Positions 16,893-25,418 of a stretch of DNA of 64,000 nt are shown piece by piece. The notes beneath the pieces were generated by a model that searched no databases, had not been told where the DNA came from, and worked only from the letters and a program-made list of their open reading frames with translations. The DNA is from Kineococcus aurantiacus (GTDB lineage: Bacteria > Actinomycetota > Actinomycetes > Actinomycetales > Kineococcaceae). Location: positions 1,054,001-1,118,000 of the forward strand of contig NZ_JACCBB010000001.1 of the NCBI RefSeq assembly GCF_013409345.1, read 5' to 3'. The translations under genes and the position numbers were made by a program. Numbering within the stretch: the first letter of the stretch is position 1; each line of letters begins with the position of its first letter.

Positions 16893-17639
16893 TCAGCGCG
16901 CGAGGAGGAGCCGCACCGCCAGCGCGAACCCGGCGACCGCGACCACCCCGCGCAGCAGCCGCGGGTCGACGCGGCGGACGAGGACGGGGCCGACCCGCCC
17001 GCCCGCGACGCACCCGGCGCCCAGCGCGAGCGCGGCCCACCAGTCGACCGGGCCGAACGCGGCGAACCCCGCGGCGGCCACGGTGTTCGCGGCGCCCGTG
17101 AGCATGTTCTTCAGCGCGTTGTTGCGGGCCAGGGACTGGGCGTGCAGGACCTCCGTCAGGGCGAGCATGAGCACGCCCGCCGCGGCGCCGAAGTAGCCGC
17201 CGTAGACGCCCACGAGGAAGATCGCGGCCAGCACGAGCGGGTTGCGGGCGGACAGGCGCCCGGGCTGCAGCCGCTTGATCCGGGGCTGCAGCAGCAGCGT
17301 CGCCGACGCACCGGCGACCAGGAACGGCACGACGAGCTCGAAGGCGCCCGCCGGCAGCGCCAGCAGCAGCAGGCACCCCACCGCTCCCCCGGCCGCGGCC
17401 AGCGGCACCAGCCGCAGCAGCCGGGCGCGCTGACCGGCCAGCTCGGGCCGCGAGCCGGCCGCCGTCCCCGCGGTGACCCCCGTGAGCGCGACGGTGTTCG
17501 TGACGTTGGCCGCCAGCGGCGGCAGCCCTGCCAGCAGCAGCGCGGGGTAGGAGACGAGCGAGGCCAGCCCGGCGGTGCTGCCGACCAGCCCGGACAGGAC
17601 GCCCGCGAGCAGCAGCAGCGGGACCTCGGCGGACGGCAC
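16893..17639 (-). CDS. TauE/SafE-family membrane permease
   Basis: A 248-residue membrane protein with about eight hydrophobic segments. TauE/SafE features include LAGVLSGLVGSTAGLASLVSYP at the start and its half-repeat FLVGVYGGYFGAAAGVLMLA. LARNNALKNMLTGAANTVA also matches the family. These transporters export sulfite, sulfoacetate or related small organic anions; the substrate here is unknown. GTG 17639 gives the expected start of the first membrane helix. The nitrilase gene follows after 116 bases, with the long palindrome between. Confidence 0.87.
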   Translation of the reverse strand: MPSAEVPLLLLAGVLSGLVGSTAGLASLVSYPALLLAGLPPLAANVTNTVALTGVTAGTAAGSRPELAGQRARLLRLVPLAAAGGAVGCLLLLALPAGAFELVVPFLVAGASATLLLQPRIKRLQPGRLSARNPLVLAAIFLVGVYGGYFGAAAGVLMLALTEVLHAQSLARNNALKNMLTGAANTVAAAGFAAFGPVDWWAALALGAGCVAGGRVGPVLVRRVDPRLLRGVVAVAGFALAVRLLLAR

Positions 17640-17701
17640 GGGCCACCATCCAACCAGGGGGCGCCGCGTGCTCCCGTCGTGTCGGGGCCCTGTGCTGTGC
17701 T

Positions 17702-18700
17702 GTGCGTGTGACGACGACCACCGGTGCTCTCACCCCCGACGAGCTCGAACCGCGGCTGGCCGCGCACCGCGCGGAGCTCACCGGCTACTGCTACCGCATG
17801 CTCGGGTCCGCGTTCGACGCCGAGGACGCCGTGCAGGACACGATGGTCCGCGCCTGGAAGGGCGTGGAGGGGTTCGAGGGCCGCTCGGGGCTGCGGTCCT
17901 GGCTGTACCGGATCGCGACGAACGTGTGCCTGACGATGATCGAGACCCGCGGCAAGCGGGCCCGGCCGATGGACCTGTCGGCGGCGGCGTGGGAACCGGT
18001 CGAGGCGTCGCTGGCCCGCAGCCGGCCCGAGGACACCTGGCTGGAACCGATGGTCGACGAGCGCGTCCTGCCCGAGGCCGGGGACCCGGCCGACATCGCG
18101 GTGGCCCGGGAGTCGATCCGGCTCGCGTTCGTGGCGGCGCTGCAGCACCTGCCCCCGCGCCAGCGCGCCGTCCTCATCCTGCGCGACGTGCTGCGCTGGA
18201 AGGCCGACGAGGTCGCCGGGTTGCTGGGGACGACGACGGCGTCGGTGAACAGCGCGCTGCAGCGGGCGCGGGCCACGCTGGCCGAACGTCCCGACGTCGG
18301 GCGCACCGAGGTCCTCGACGACAGCCACCGGGCGCTGCTGGAGGAGTACGTGCGCGCCTTCGAGGCGTACGACATCGAGGCGTTCGTGGAGCTCCTGGCC
18401 GCCGACGTCACGCAGAACATGCCGCCGTTCGAGCTGTGGCTGGCCGGGGCCGACGACATCGCCGCCTGGATGCTCGGCCCCGGCCACCAGTGCCGCGGGT
18501 CGCGGCTGGTGCCCGTGACGGCGAACGGCTCCCCCGCGTTCGTGCACTACAAGCCGATCGGCGCGCACGGGGAGCTGGTGCCGTTCGCGATCCAGGCCCT
18601 GGAACTGGCCGACGGGAAGATCGCGCGGATCACCTCGTTCCTGGACACGCGGCTGTTCGGGCTCTTCGGGTTCCCGGCCGAGCCGCCCGCGCGGGGCTGA
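17702..18700 (+). CDS. ECF sigma factor with C-terminal SnoaL-like domain (SigG/TIGR02960 type)
   Basis: A 332-residue sigma-70 family factor. Region 2 is LTGYCYRMLGSAFDAEDAVQD; region 4 is LPPRQRAVLILRDVLRWKADEVAGLLGTTTASVNSALQRAR. After region 4 a ~130-residue SnoaL/NTF2-like domain follows (ALLEEYVRAFEAYDIEAFVELL). Such fused tails regulate ECF41/ECF56-like factors without an anti-sigma protein. The overall layout resembles mycobacterial SigG. No anti-sigma gene is adjacent; a DinB gene converges four bases downstream. The start could be GTG 17702 or GTG 17708. Confidence 0.87.
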   Translation: MRVTTTTGALTPDELEPRLAAHRAELTGYCYRMLGSAFDAEDAVQDTMVRAWKGVEGFEGRSGLRSWLYRIATNVCLTMIETRGKRARPMDLSAAAWEPVEASLARSRPEDTWLEPMVDERVLPEAGDPADIAVARESIRLAFVAALQHLPPRQRAVLILRDVLRWKADEVAGLLGTTTASVNSALQRARATLAERPDVGRTEVLDDSHRALLEEYVRAFEAYDIEAFVELLAADVTQNMPPFELWLAGADDIAAWMLGPGHQCRGSRLVPVTANGSPAFVHYKPIGAHGELVPFAIQALELADGKIARITSFLDTRLFGLFGFPAEPPARG

Positions 18701-18704
18701 ACCC

Positions 18705-19229
18705 TCAGCCCATGGACTTGCGCCCGTCGATCGTCTCCCGCAGCACGTCGGCGTGCCCGGCGTGCTGGGAGACCTCGGCCAGCAGGTGCAGGAGCACCCG
18801 CCGGGCGCTCCACCGCTCGTGCTCGAACCACGGCGCCTCCGGCAGGTCGTGGGCCACGTCGAGGTCGACCGTGCGGACGAGGTCGTCGGTGCGGGCCGCG
18901 ACGGCGGCGTAGTCGGCCAGCACCCCGGCGACGGTCTCCCCCGGCAGCATCCGGAACGAGTCGGCGCGCGCCTGCCAGTCGGTCTCCTCCGGGGGCGTGA
19001 AGGCCGCCGGCCCCTCCTGGACGAACCGCACCCACTGGGCCTCGGTCTGCCCGACGTGCTTGACCAGCCCGCCCAGGCACAGCTCGCTGACGGTGGGACG
19101 GGAGGCGGCCTGCTCGTCGGTCAGGCCGGTCAGGGTGGCGGTGAGGAGCCAGCGGTGCTTCCCCAGCGCGGACAGGAGCTCGCGACGTTCGGGCGACAGC
19201 GCCCCGTCGGTGGTCGTGTCGGTGGTCAT
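18705..19229 (-). CDS. DinB/DUF664 family protein
   Basis: A 174-residue DUF664 protein. Metal-binding histidines are in GGLVKHVGQTEAQW and LLHLLAEVSQHAGHADVLRE, the standard DUF664 layout. The family belongs to the DinB fold and often acts with mycothiol in actinobacteria; no specific substrate is known. ATG 19229 is six bases after TACCGT, consistent with leaderless transcription. The gene converges on the ECF sigma gene and may belong to its stress regulon. Confidence 0.8.
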   Translation of the reverse strand: MTTDTTTDGALSPERRELLSALGKHRWLLTATLTGLTDEQAASRPTVSELCLGGLVKHVGQTEAQWVRFVQEGPAAFTPPEETDWQARADSFRMLPGETVAGVLADYAAVAARTDDLVRTVDLDVAHDLPEAPWFEHERWSARRVLLHLLAEVSQHAGHADVLRETIDGRKSMG

Positions 19230-19282
19230 GGCCGAACGGTAGGGGCGGGCCCGGACACGCGGCGGACCTAAACTGGCCGGTG

Positions 19283-21649
19283 ATGCCCACGGCCCCAGCC
19301 CCGCGCACCCTCGCCGAGGACCTGCGCGCCCGCCCGGACGAGGACCTGCAGGCCCTCTTCACGGCCCGCCCCGACCTCGCCGCGCCGCTGCCGACGTCCT
19401 CGACGGCCCTGGCCACCCGCGCGACGACCCGCGCCAGCACCCAGCGGGCCCTCGAACGCCTCGACACCCCCACCCTGCAGGTCGCCGAGGTGCTCGCGGT
19501 CCTGCCGGACCCCACGAGCGTGACGGCCGTCTCGAAGGCGTGGGGCGCCAAGGCCGGGGAGGTCGTGGCCGACCTGCGGCGGCGGGCCCTGGTGTGGGGC
19601 CCGGACCGGCGGCTGCACCTGGTGGCCGCCGTCCGCGACCTGCTGGGCCCGCACCCGGCGGGGCTGGGCCCGACGCTGGCCGACGCGCTGGGGCGCCGGT
19701 CCCCGCAGCGGCTGGCCGAGCTCCTGGAGGACCTCGGCCTGGAGGTCAGCCACGACCCGGAGGTCGCGCTGCGGCGGCTGACCGCGCACCTGGCCGCGCC
19801 GGGCACCGTGCGGGCGCTGCTGGACACGGCCCCCGAGGGGGTGTCGGCGGTCCTGGACAAGCTGACGTGGGGGCCGCCGACGGGTGCCGTCGAACGCGCC
19901 GACCGGCAGGTCCGGGCGGCCTCCAGCACCGGGCCCGTGGAGTGGCTGCTGTCCCGCGGGCTGCTGGCGGTGTCCGGCCCGGGCACCGTCGTGCTGCCCC
20001 GCGAGGTCGCGCTGGCGCTGCGCGGCGGGCGCGTCCACCGCACCCCCGAGCGGTCCGCCCCGGAGCTGACGGTGACCGCCCACCCGCACGACCGGGTGCT
20101 GGCGGCCTCCGCCGCGGCCGCCGCCGAGGCGTGCCGCCTCGTCGCCGACCTCGGCCGCTGGTGGGGTTCGGCCGGGCCGTCGGTGCTGCGCGCCGGTGGG
20201 CTGGGCGTGCGGGACCTGCGGCGCACGGCGACCGCGCTGGAGGTCGACGAGGCCACCGCCGCCCTCGTCGTGGAGACCGCGCGGGTGGCCGGGCTGGTCG
20301 CCGACGACGGCGAGGTGGAACCGCGCTGGCTGCCGACCCCCGCCTTCGACGGCTGGCTGGAGGAGGACGTCCCGGCGCAGTGGCTGACGCTGGCGACGGC
20401 CTGGCTGCCCTCGACGCGCGTCCCGGCGATGGTGGGGACCCGCGACGCGCGGGACTCGGCCCGCAACGCGCTGGGCCCGGACCTGGACCGGGCCTCGGCG
20501 CCCGCGGTGCGCCAGGCCGTCCTGGCCGAGCTGGCGGCCCTGCCCGCCGACGCCTCGGCCCCCGCCGACGAGCTCGCGGCCCGGCTGCGCTGGGCCGCCC
20601 CGCGCCGGGCGAGCAGGCTGCGCGACGACCTCGTCACCTGGACGCTGCGCGACGCCGGCTGGCTGGGGGTCCTGGGGGCCGGGGCCCTGGCCCCGGCGGG
20701 CCGGGCGCTCCTGGCTGGGGACGAGGACGCGGCCCTGCGGGCGCTGGCGTCCGCGCTGCCCGAACCGGTGCGCGAGGTGCTGCTGCAGGCCGACCTGACG
20801 GCGGTGGCGCCGGGGCCGCTGGAGCCCGCGGTGGCGCGCCGGCTGGAGACGCTGGCGCGGGTGGAGAGCCGCGGCGGGGCGACGGTCTACCGCTTCGACG
20901 CGGCCTCGGTGCGGCGCGGCCTGGACGAGGGGCAGACGGCCGACGAGGCGCTGGCCTTCCTGGCGCGGCTGTCCGCCACGGGTGTCCCGCAGCCGCTGGA
21001 GTACCTCCTGCGCGACGTCGCCCGGCGGCACGGGCGGGTGCGGGTGGGCCGGGCCGGCGCGTACGTGCGGGCCGAGGACCCCGCCCTGCTGGCCGAGCTC
21101 GTCGCCGACAAGCGGTGCGCCGGGCTGGGGCTGCGGGCGCTGGCGCCGACGGTGCTGGCGGCCGCGGCGGACCCGGACGAGGTGCTGGCGGTGCTGCGCG
21201 AGCTGGGGGTCGCGCCCGCGGCGGAGGGGCCGGCCGGTGAGCTGCTGGTCCGCCGTCCCCCGGCCGCGCGCTCGGGTCCCACGCCCCCGCCCGCGCCGGT
21301 CACGGGCGAGCCCCCCGCGCCGGGTCCCTCCCTGCTGGCGGCGGCCGTGCAGACCGTGCGCGGCGGGGACGAGGACATCGCCGAGCTCGAGCGCCGCCGC
21401 GACCGGCTCAAGGACGCCCCGGCGCTGCCGGCGATGGACCCGGCGACGTCGCTGTCGGTGCTGCGCGACGCCGTCAGCCGGCGGCAGCCGGTGTGGATCG
21501 GCTACGTCGACGCCACGGGCGCCGCGGGGCGGCACCTCGTCGAGCCGCTGGGCGTCGACGGCGGCCGGGTGACGGTGTTCGACCAGGCCGAGCGCACGGT
21601 CCGGTCCTTCTCCGTGCACCGCATCACCGGGGTGGTCCAGGGCGGCTGA
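19283..21649 (+). CDS. Helicase-associated domain protein with C-terminal WYL-like domain
   Basis: A 788-residue, Ala/Leu-rich protein matching the actinobacterial family annotated as helicase XPB/Ssl2 N-terminal domain proteins. The ~620 N-terminal residues form many predicted helices (repeated winged-helix-like units) with no Walker motifs, so it is not itself a helicase. The last ~70 residues, LRDAVSRRQPVWIGYVD to RSFSVHRITGVV, look like a WYL-type sensor domain. It lies two genes upstream of the XPB-type helicase at 22555, the usual neighbour, so the two may act together in DNA repair. Start is ATG 19283, or GTG 19280 directly before it, behind TAAACT. Confidence 0.78.
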   Translation: MPTAPAPRTLAEDLRARPDEDLQALFTARPDLAAPLPTSSTALATRATTRASTQRALERLDTPTLQVAEVLAVLPDPTSVTAVSKAWGAKAGEVVADLRRRALVWGPDRRLHLVAAVRDLLGPHPAGLGPTLADALGRRSPQRLAELLEDLGLEVSHDPEVALRRLTAHLAAPGTVRALLDTAPEGVSAVLDKLTWGPPTGAVERADRQVRAASSTGPVEWLLSRGLLAVSGPGTVVLPREVALALRGGRVHRTPERSAPELTVTAHPHDRVLAASAAAAAEACRLVADLGRWWGSAGPSVLRAGGLGVRDLRRTATALEVDEATAALVVETARVAGLVADDGEVEPRWLPTPAFDGWLEEDVPAQWLTLATAWLPSTRVPAMVGTRDARDSARNALGPDLDRASAPAVRQAVLAELAALPADASAPADELAARLRWAAPRRASRLRDDLVTWTLRDAGWLGVLGAGALAPAGRALLAGDEDAALRALASALPEPVREVLLQADLTAVAPGPLEPAVARRLETLARVESRGGATVYRFDAASVRRGLDEGQTADEALAFLARLSATGVPQPLEYLLRDVARRHGRVRVGRAGAYVRAEDPALLAELVADKRCAGLGLRALAPTVLAAAADPDEVLAVLRELGVAPAAEGPAGELLVRRPPAARSGPTPPPAPVTGEPPAPGPSLLAAAVQTVRGGDEDIAELERRRDRLKDAPALPAMDPATSLSVLRDAVSRRQPVWIGYVDATGAAGRHLVEPLGVDGGRVTVFDQAERTVRSFSVHRITGVVQGG

Positions 21650-21731
21650 GCGGCGGGAGGTGCCCGTCGCAGCCGTGGGCTAGCGTCGTCCCCCGACCAG
21701 CGACAGCCTTCCGATCGGAGCACGGACCACC

Positions 21732-22517
21732 ATGAGCGAGCGCGAGCAGGGCGACGGACAGCGGTCCTGGTGGGAGAAGCCCGACTCCGAGCCGGCCGCG
21801 CAGGACCCGTACGCCCCCCGCGACGGCGGCGCCGAGGACGCGCACGACCCGTACCGCACGGGCGGCTCCACCCGGGCCCCCGGGCCGGGCCCGGAGGGGG
21901 CGTCCGGTCAGGAGCACCCGCCGGTGACACCGCCGACCGAGAGCCTGCCCCGGTACGGGGAGCCCTCGCCGTACGCGCAGCAGCAGTCCCCGTACGACCA
22001 GCAGTACGGGCAGCCCCAGTACGGGCAGCAGCAGTACGGCCAGCCCCAGTACGGGCAGTCGTACGGCCAGCCCCAGTACGGCCAGTCCCCGTACGGCCGG
22101 CAGCACCCCGCGCAGGGCGACCAGCCGAACCAGCAGTACCCCCGGTACGCCGACCAGTCCTTCGGCCAGGTGCCCGTGGCCGGCACGGCGCACGCGGTGC
22201 TGTGGACGGCCGTCGGCGGCCTGGTGCTGAACTTCTTCAGCGCGGGGACGCTGGGCTGGATCGCCTCGGTCGTGGCCCTGGCCCTGACCCCGGGGGCGCG
22301 CCGCGACGTCCTGGCCTCGAACGGGGCCAAGCGCGGCCTGGGGTACCTGCTGGCCGGCAAGATCTGCGCCTGGGTCAACATCGGCCTCAGCGTCCTGGCC
22401 GTCGCCGTCGTCGTCGGGCTCCTGGTGTGGGCCGCCTCCCAGGGCGGCACCGGCACCGGCTCCACGTTCGACACCTTCGACACGTCCGACGCGGTCGGCG
22501 TCGCGTTCGCGCGCTGA
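21732..22517 (+). CDS. Membrane protein with YGQ-rich disordered N-terminus (DUF4190-like)
   Basis: A 261-residue protein. Residues 1-150 are hydrophilic and disordered, with low-complexity repeats of QYGQP and PQYGQ. The C-terminal part has two or three hydrophobic segments (AVLWTAVGGLVLNFFSAG, IASVVALALTPGAR, VLAVAVVVGLLVWAA) in the arrangement of DUF4190 small membrane proteins. No function is known. A TAGCGT -10-like box at 21681-21686 precedes a ~40-base leader. It lies between the helicase-associated gene and the XPB helicase gene, all on the same strand. Confidence 0.75.
   Translation: MSEREQGDGQRSWWEKPDSEPAAQDPYAPRDGGAEDAHDPYRTGGSTRAPGPGPEGASGQEHPPVTPPTESLPRYGEPSPYAQQQSPYDQQYGQPQYGQQQYGQPQYGQSYGQPQYGQSPYGRQHPAQGDQPNQQYPRYADQSFGQVPVAGTAHAVLWTAVGGLVLNFFSAGTLGWIASVVALALTPGARRDVLASNGAKRGLGYLLAGKICAWVNIGLSVLAVAVVVGLLVWAASQGGTGTGSTFDTFDTSDAVGVAFAR
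21990..22100 (+). repeat. Tandem coding repeat encoding QYGQP-type units
   Basis: Within the DUF4190-like gene, a CAGTACGGSCAGCCC unit recurs about seven times with small variations. It is an in-frame protein repeat and not a separate element. The near identity of units makes length variation by slippage likely. Confidence 0.8.
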
Positions 22518-22554
22518 CCGGAAGTTCCCCAGCCCCCACGGAGTTGACCCTCAG

Positions 22555-24225
22555 GTGACCGACGGCCCCCTCATCGTCCAGAGCGACAAGACGCTGCTGC
22601 TCGAGGTCGACCACCCGCGCGCCGCGGCGTGCCGGGCGGCGATCGCCCCCTTCGCCGAGCTCGAGCGCGCCCCCGAGCACGTGCACACCTACCGGCTGAC
22701 GCCGCTGGGGCTGTGGAACGCGCGCGCGGCCGGGCACGACGCCGAGCAGGTCGTCGACACCCTGCTGGAGTTCTCCCGCTACTCCGTCCCGCACGCCCTG
22801 CTGGTCGACGTGGCCGAGACGATGGCCCGCTACGGCCGCCTGCAGCTGGTCAAGGACCCCGCGCACGGGCTGGTGCTGCACTCCCTGGACACCCCGGTGC
22901 TGGAGGAGGTCCTGCGCAGCAAGAAGGTCGCCCCGCTGCTGGGCGCGAAGGTCGCCCCCGACACGGTCGTGGTGCACCCCAGCGAGCGCGGCAACCTCAA
23001 GCAGGTCCTGCTGAAGCTGGGCTGGCCCGCGGAGGACCTCGCCGGGTACGTCGACGGCGAGGCCCACCCGATCGACCTGGCCCAGGACGGCTGGACGCTG
23101 CGGCCCTACCAGGAGCAGGCCGTCGAGGGGTTCTGGCACGGCGGGTCCGGGGTCGTCGTCCTGCCCTGCGGGGCGGGCAAGACGATCGTCGGTGCGGGGG
23201 CGATGGCGCGGGCCCGCGCGACGACCCTCATCCTCGTGACGAACACGGTCTCGGCCCGGCAGTGGCGCGACGAGCTGATCCGGCGCACGTCGCTGACCGA
23301 GGACGAGATCGGCGAGTACTCCGGGGCCCGCAAGGAGATCCGCCCCGTGACGATCGCGACGTACCAGGTCGTGACGACGAAGCGGAAGGGCGTCTACCCG
23401 CACCTGGAGCTGTTCGACGCCCGCGACTGGGGGCTCATCGTCTACGACGAGGTCCACCTGCTGCCCGCGCCGATCTTCCGCATGACCGCGGACCTGCAGG
23501 CCCGCCGACGCCTCGGGCTGACGGCGACGCTCGTGCGCGAGGACGGCCGCGAGGGCGACGTGTTCTCCCTCATCGGCCCCAAGCGGTACGACGCGCCGTG
23601 GAAGGACATCGAGGCGCAGGGCTACATCGCCCCGGCCGACTGCGTCGAGGTGCGCGTGACGCTGCCGGACTCCGAGCGCCTGGCGTACGCCACGGCCGAG
23701 GACGACGAGAAGTACCGGCTGTGCTCGACGTCGGACGCGAAGTCCCGCGTGGTGGAGAAGCTCGTCGCCCAGCACCGGGGCCAGCCGACGCTCGTCATCG
23801 GCCAGTACATCGATCAGCTCGACGACCTCGGGGACCGGCTGGACGCCCCCGTCATCAAGGGCGACACGAGCGTCAAGGAGCGGCAGCGGCTGTTCGACGC
23901 GTTCCGGCACGGGGAGATCACGACGCTCGTGGTGAGCAAGGTCGCGAACTTCTCGATCGACCTGCCGGAGGCGAAGGTCGCCATCCAGGTGTCGGGCTCG
24001 TTCGGGTCGCGGCAGGAGGAGGCCCAGCGCCTGGGCCGGGTCCTGCGCCCCAAGGGCGACCACGGCGCGGCGCGCTTCTACACGGTCGTCTCCCGCGACA
24101 CCAAGGACCAGGACTTCGCCGCGCACCGGCAGCGGTTCCTGGCCGAGCAGGGGTACGCCTACCGGATCGTGGACGCCGACGACATCGACGGCGGGGTCCC
24201 GGACGCCGACGGCGTGCTCCCCTGA
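22555..24225 (+). CDS. XPB-type DNA repair helicase (superfamily 2)
   Basis: A 556-residue 3'-5' helicase of the bacterial/archaeal XPB family. After an N-terminal damage-recognition-like domain come LPCGAGKTIVGAGAMA (Walker A, ~205-212), YDEVHLLPAP (DEVH in place of DEAH, ~298-301) and GLTATLVRED (motif III). Further on are LVIGQYIDQLDDLGDRL and GSRQEEAQRLGRVLRPKG (motif VI). Mycobacterial XPB is an ATP-dependent helicase linked to DNA repair. Start GTG 22555. A 17-bp inverted repeat just after the stop marks the end of the transcription unit. Confidence 0.93.
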   Translation: MTDGPLIVQSDKTLLLEVDHPRAAACRAAIAPFAELERAPEHVHTYRLTPLGLWNARAAGHDAEQVVDTLLEFSRYSVPHALLVDVAETMARYGRLQLVKDPAHGLVLHSLDTPVLEEVLRSKKVAPLLGAKVAPDTVVVHPSERGNLKQVLLKLGWPAEDLAGYVDGEAHPIDLAQDGWTLRPYQEQAVEGFWHGGSGVVVLPCGAGKTIVGAGAMARARATTLILVTNTVSARQWRDELIRRTSLTEDEIGEYSGARKEIRPVTIATYQVVTTKRKGVYPHLELFDARDWGLIVYDEVHLLPAPIFRMTADLQARRRLGLTATLVREDGREGDVFSLIGPKRYDAPWKDIEAQGYIAPADCVEVRVTLPDSERLAYATAEDDEKYRLCSTSDAKSRVVEKLVAQHRGQPTLVIGQYIDQLDDLGDRLDAPVIKGDTSVKERQRLFDAFRHGEITTLVVSKVANFSIDLPEAKVAIQVSGSFGSRQEEAQRLGRVLRPKGDHGAARFYTVVSRDTKDQDFAAHRQRFLAEQGYAYRIVDADDIDGGVPDADGVLP

Positions 24226-24243
24226 CGGACGCTGCCCCGACGA

Positions 24244-24278
24244 CCTGCCCGCGGGCCGGGGCCCGGCCCGCGGGCAGG
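24244..24278. terminator. 17-bp GC-rich inverted repeat between converging genes
   Basis: Arms 24244-24260 (CCTGCCCGCGGGCCGGG) and 24262-24278 are perfect complements around one base. In practice this forms a ~15-bp hairpin with a small loop. It lies between the converging XPB helicase and oxidoreductase genes and probably terminates both. It has no U tract, as is common in actinobacteria. Confidence 0.7.
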
Positions 24279-24285
24279 GGGCGCG

Positions 24286-25302
24286 TCAGCCGACGTCGAT
24301 GAGGACCTTGCCGACGACGCCGTCCTCGACGGCGTCGTGGGCGGCGGCGGTGTCCGCCAGGGCGAAGCGGGTCAGCGGCAGGCCGTGCTCCTCGCCGACG
24401 CCGAACGCCCCGTCGCGCAGGGCGGCGGTGACGTCCTGCGCCGCCGCGGCCAGGGCCTGCGCGCCCATCGTGTACATGAGGATGAACTGCCACCGGGCGT
24501 TGGTCACCATGTTGGGGCGCACGTCGAGCCGCACCTCGTCGCCGCCGTTGTTGGCGTAGACGGCGATGGAGGCGCGGGGCCGCACGACCTGCAGGTCGAG
24601 CGCGGCGTTCTGCGCCGGGGCCACCTCGACGACGAGGTCGACGCCGTCGGGGGCGACCTCGCGGACCGCGGCGGCCGGGTCGCCCTCGCGGTAGTTCACG
24701 ACGTGGTGGGCGCCGGCGGCGCGCGCCAGGTCGGCCTTCGTGGGGCTGCTGACGGTGGTGACGACGGTCGCGCCGGCCCAGCGGGCGAGCTGGATCGCGG
24801 CGTTGCCCACCGCGCCGGCTCCCCCGGCGACGAGGACGGTGCGGCCGGCGAGCGCGCCGGGCGCGAGCCGGCTCGGGCCGTCCTCGGCGACGGTCAGGGC
24901 GCGGTGGGCGGTGACGGCGGGCACGCCGAGGGAGGCGCCGACGTCGAAGGAGACCCCGTCGGGCAGGCGGGTGACGCGGTCGGCGGGCAGGACGGTGTGC
25001 TCCTGGGCGGTGCCGGTGGGCCGGCCCTGCGCGGCCATGCACGTCCACACCCGGTCGCCCACGGCGAGGTCCTCGACGCCGGGGCCGACGGCGTCGACGA
25101 CACCCGCACCGTCCTGGTTGGGGGTGGCCTCGGGGAACGCGAGGCTGCTGGTGGCCCCGGAGCGGGACTTCCAGTCGGTGGGGTTGACGCCGGAGACGAC
25201 GACGCGCAGCCGCACCTCCCCGGGGCCGGGTTCGGGCAGCGGGCGGTCGACCAGGCGCAGGACGGAGCTGGGGCCGGTCTGGGAGTAGACGATCGTCTTC
25301 AC
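24286..25302 (-). CDS. Zinc-free MDR-family NADPH:quinone oxidoreductase
   Basis: A 338-residue medium-chain dehydrogenase/reductase of the quinone-reductase type. The catalytic domain shows VVSGVNPTDWKSRSG and DGAGVVDAVGPGVEDLAVGDRV. The Rossmann motif is AGGAGAVGNAAIQLARWAGA. No structural or catalytic zinc cysteines are present, as expected for QOR/zeta-crystallin proteins. It probably reduces quinones or enones with NADPH. GTG 25302 opens KTIVYSQTGPSSVL. It diverges from the secreted nuclease gene; a GTGACGTCAC palindrome (25359-25368) lies between them. Confidence 0.88.
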   Translation of the reverse strand: MKTIVYSQTGPSSVLRLVDRPLPEPGPGEVRLRVVVSGVNPTDWKSRSGATSSLAFPEATPNQDGAGVVDAVGPGVEDLAVGDRVWTCMAAQGRPTGTAQEHTVLPADRVTRLPDGVSFDVGASLGVPAVTAHRALTVAEDGPSRLAPGALAGRTVLVAGGAGAVGNAAIQLARWAGATVVTTVSSPTKADLARAAGAHHVVNYREGDPAAAVREVAPDGVDLVVEVAPAQNAALDLQVVRPRASIAVYANNGGDEVRLDVRPNMVTNARWQFILMYTMGAQALAAAAQDVTAALRDGAFGVGEEHGLPLTRFALADTAAAHDAVEDGVVGKVLIDVG

Positions 25303-25418
25303 GACTGCTCGCCAACCCCGGCCGGTCGCGCCCGATTCCGGTTCACCTCCCGGACACAGTGACGTCACACACCGCACCTAGCGTGCGACCGTCCGTCGTC
25401 ACTCCCGGAAGGACCCGC

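Noticed and set aside
12520-17196. A 1558-residue open frame on the plus strand
   Set aside because: It runs antisense to the desaturase, out of frame with helD and antisense to the nitrilase and TauE genes. Its product is low-complexity Ala/Arg/Gly sequence. High GC content makes such long shadow frames common.
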